From: Clostridiaceae bacterium Marseille-Q4145
Lineage (GTDB): Bacteria; Bacillota; Clostridia; Lachnospirales; Lachnospiraceae
DNA length: 64,000 nucleotides
Assembly (NCBI GenBank): GCA_018223365.1
Contig: JAGTTP010000001.1
Span: forward strand, 744,001-808,000
Direction: 5' to 3'
Of this stretch, positions 63,726 to 64,000 are shown piece by piece (position 1 is the stretch's first letter; each line of letters opens with the position of its first letter). The notes beneath the pieces are model-generated. The model did not search any database and was not told the origin of the DNA. It saw nothing but the letters and a program-made list of their open reading frames with translations. Position numbers and translations under genes: made by a program.

Positions 63726-64000
63726 TTACTGTGCGTGTTTCATAAACTTATTTGCAGGTTTTTCTTCTTTTTCTTTCGGTATCACTAATTTGCACCTGCT
63801 CGAAATCGTTAATCCTAATTCTTTCGCGTTTTCGTTGCAGGCTTTCATAAGCCTATTTTGTATTTTAGAAAGATAGTTATATTGTGCGTATTGTTCCGAA
63901 ATCTGTACATCTGCCGGTACCATGCTTTTTTTATCCGGCGTAAATTTGATTTTCTGCAACTGCTTTGTAACTTTGATATACTCGCTTTCGGCTTTAATAT
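63726..64000 (-). CDS. Terminase small subunit, P27-like (5' end outside window)
   Basis: The frame is open across the right edge; 90 codons are visible. ESEYIKVTKQLQKIKFTPDK, VPADVQISEQYAQYNYLSKI and ELGLTISSRCKLVIPKEKEE match the C-terminal half of P27-family small terminases, which recognise packaging sites. Confidence 0.88.
   Translation of the reverse strand, partial: IKAESEYIKVTKQLQKIKFTPDKKSMVPADVQISEQYAQYNYLSKIQNRLMKACNENAKELGLTISSRCKLVIPKEKEEKPANKFMKHAQ

Larger units (their letters stand above)
37848..64000 (-). mobile_element. Prophage (contractile-tailed, DGR-bearing), right end outside window
   Basis: Every gene here is on the minus strand in a standard order: small terminase, TerL, portal, ClpP-like protease, capsid, connectors, tail sheath, tube, chaperone, tape measure, baseplate, fibre genes, DGR, holin, endolysin, small regulators and transposase. 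Structural genes all look intact. Integrase, repressor and replication genes are not in the visible part. The left limit is approximate. Confidence 0.9.

Noticed and set aside
37848..64000. A tailocin or PBSX-type defective particle rather than a phage
   Set aside because: Terminase, portal, protease and capsid genes are all intact, so a DNA-packaging phage is the simpler reading.
43947..64000. A second variable repeat elsewhere in the prophage
   Set aside because: I found no other stretch matching the TR in the visible genes; the unseen part of the phage could still hold one.

Overview
The window looks like a chromosome segment from a Lachnospiraceae-type gut Firmicute (Clostridium cluster XIVa). 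The evidence is the 16S sequence read by eye, Gram-positive gene content (GdpP, MecA, CwlD-like amidase, DUF951, LCP protein), strong AGGAGG ribosome sites, and moderate GC with phage and IS patches of different composition. I cannot name the genus.

Layout. (1) 1-8.7 kb: a minus-strand operon for a V-type (NtpF-I-K-E-C-G-A-B-D order) ATPase whose K subunit carries the residues of a sodium site. (2) 8.7-23.5 kb: housekeeping genes. These are tsaC-upp-comEB, an ACT-domain protein, a CwlD-like amidase, a GH18-type wall protein, mecA, a DUF1858/MerR divergent pair, a ferredoxin, gdpP-rplI-dnaB, rpsF-ssb-rpsR, DUF951, a sirtuin and an Sfp-type transferase. (3) 23.6-32.2 kb: a patchwork of mobile remnants around a surface-polysaccharide locus. 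It holds a truncated KilA-N gene, a CAACCT repeat tract, an internally deleted galE, an LCP ligase, wecB(capG)-capF-capE for UDP-N-acetyl-L-fucosamine, a truncated membrane gene, an IS3-family element with a frameshifted transposase, and a hairpin-dense stretch. (4) 32.2-37.7 kb: an rRNA operon read leftwards in the unusual order 16S-5S-23S-tRNA-Asn-tRNA-Cys with tandem promoters. (5) 37.8-64 kb: a prophage, all on the minus strand and running off the right end. It has an HK97-type head, a contractile PBSX/Xkd-like tail, holin and endolysin, and at its left end small regulatory genes and an IS30-family transposase.

The most exciting content is a complete diversity-generating retroelement (DGR) inside the prophage tail region, at 42.0-45.0 kb. 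It comprises a target gene with a C-type-lectin-like C-terminus, an Avd gene, a template repeat and a DGR-type reverse transcriptase. The 117-bp template and variable repeats differ at ten positions, and all ten are adenines in the template on the coding strand. The phage probably uses this to diversify its receptor-binding tail protein.

Other notable points are a -1 frameshift site (A AAA AAC followed by TAA) in the tail chaperone gene, a tail-terminator gene that appears to start at ATT, a G10 tract in a membrane-protein moron gene, and two copies of a 47-bp consensus promoter with an embedded palindrome that look like a small phage regulon.
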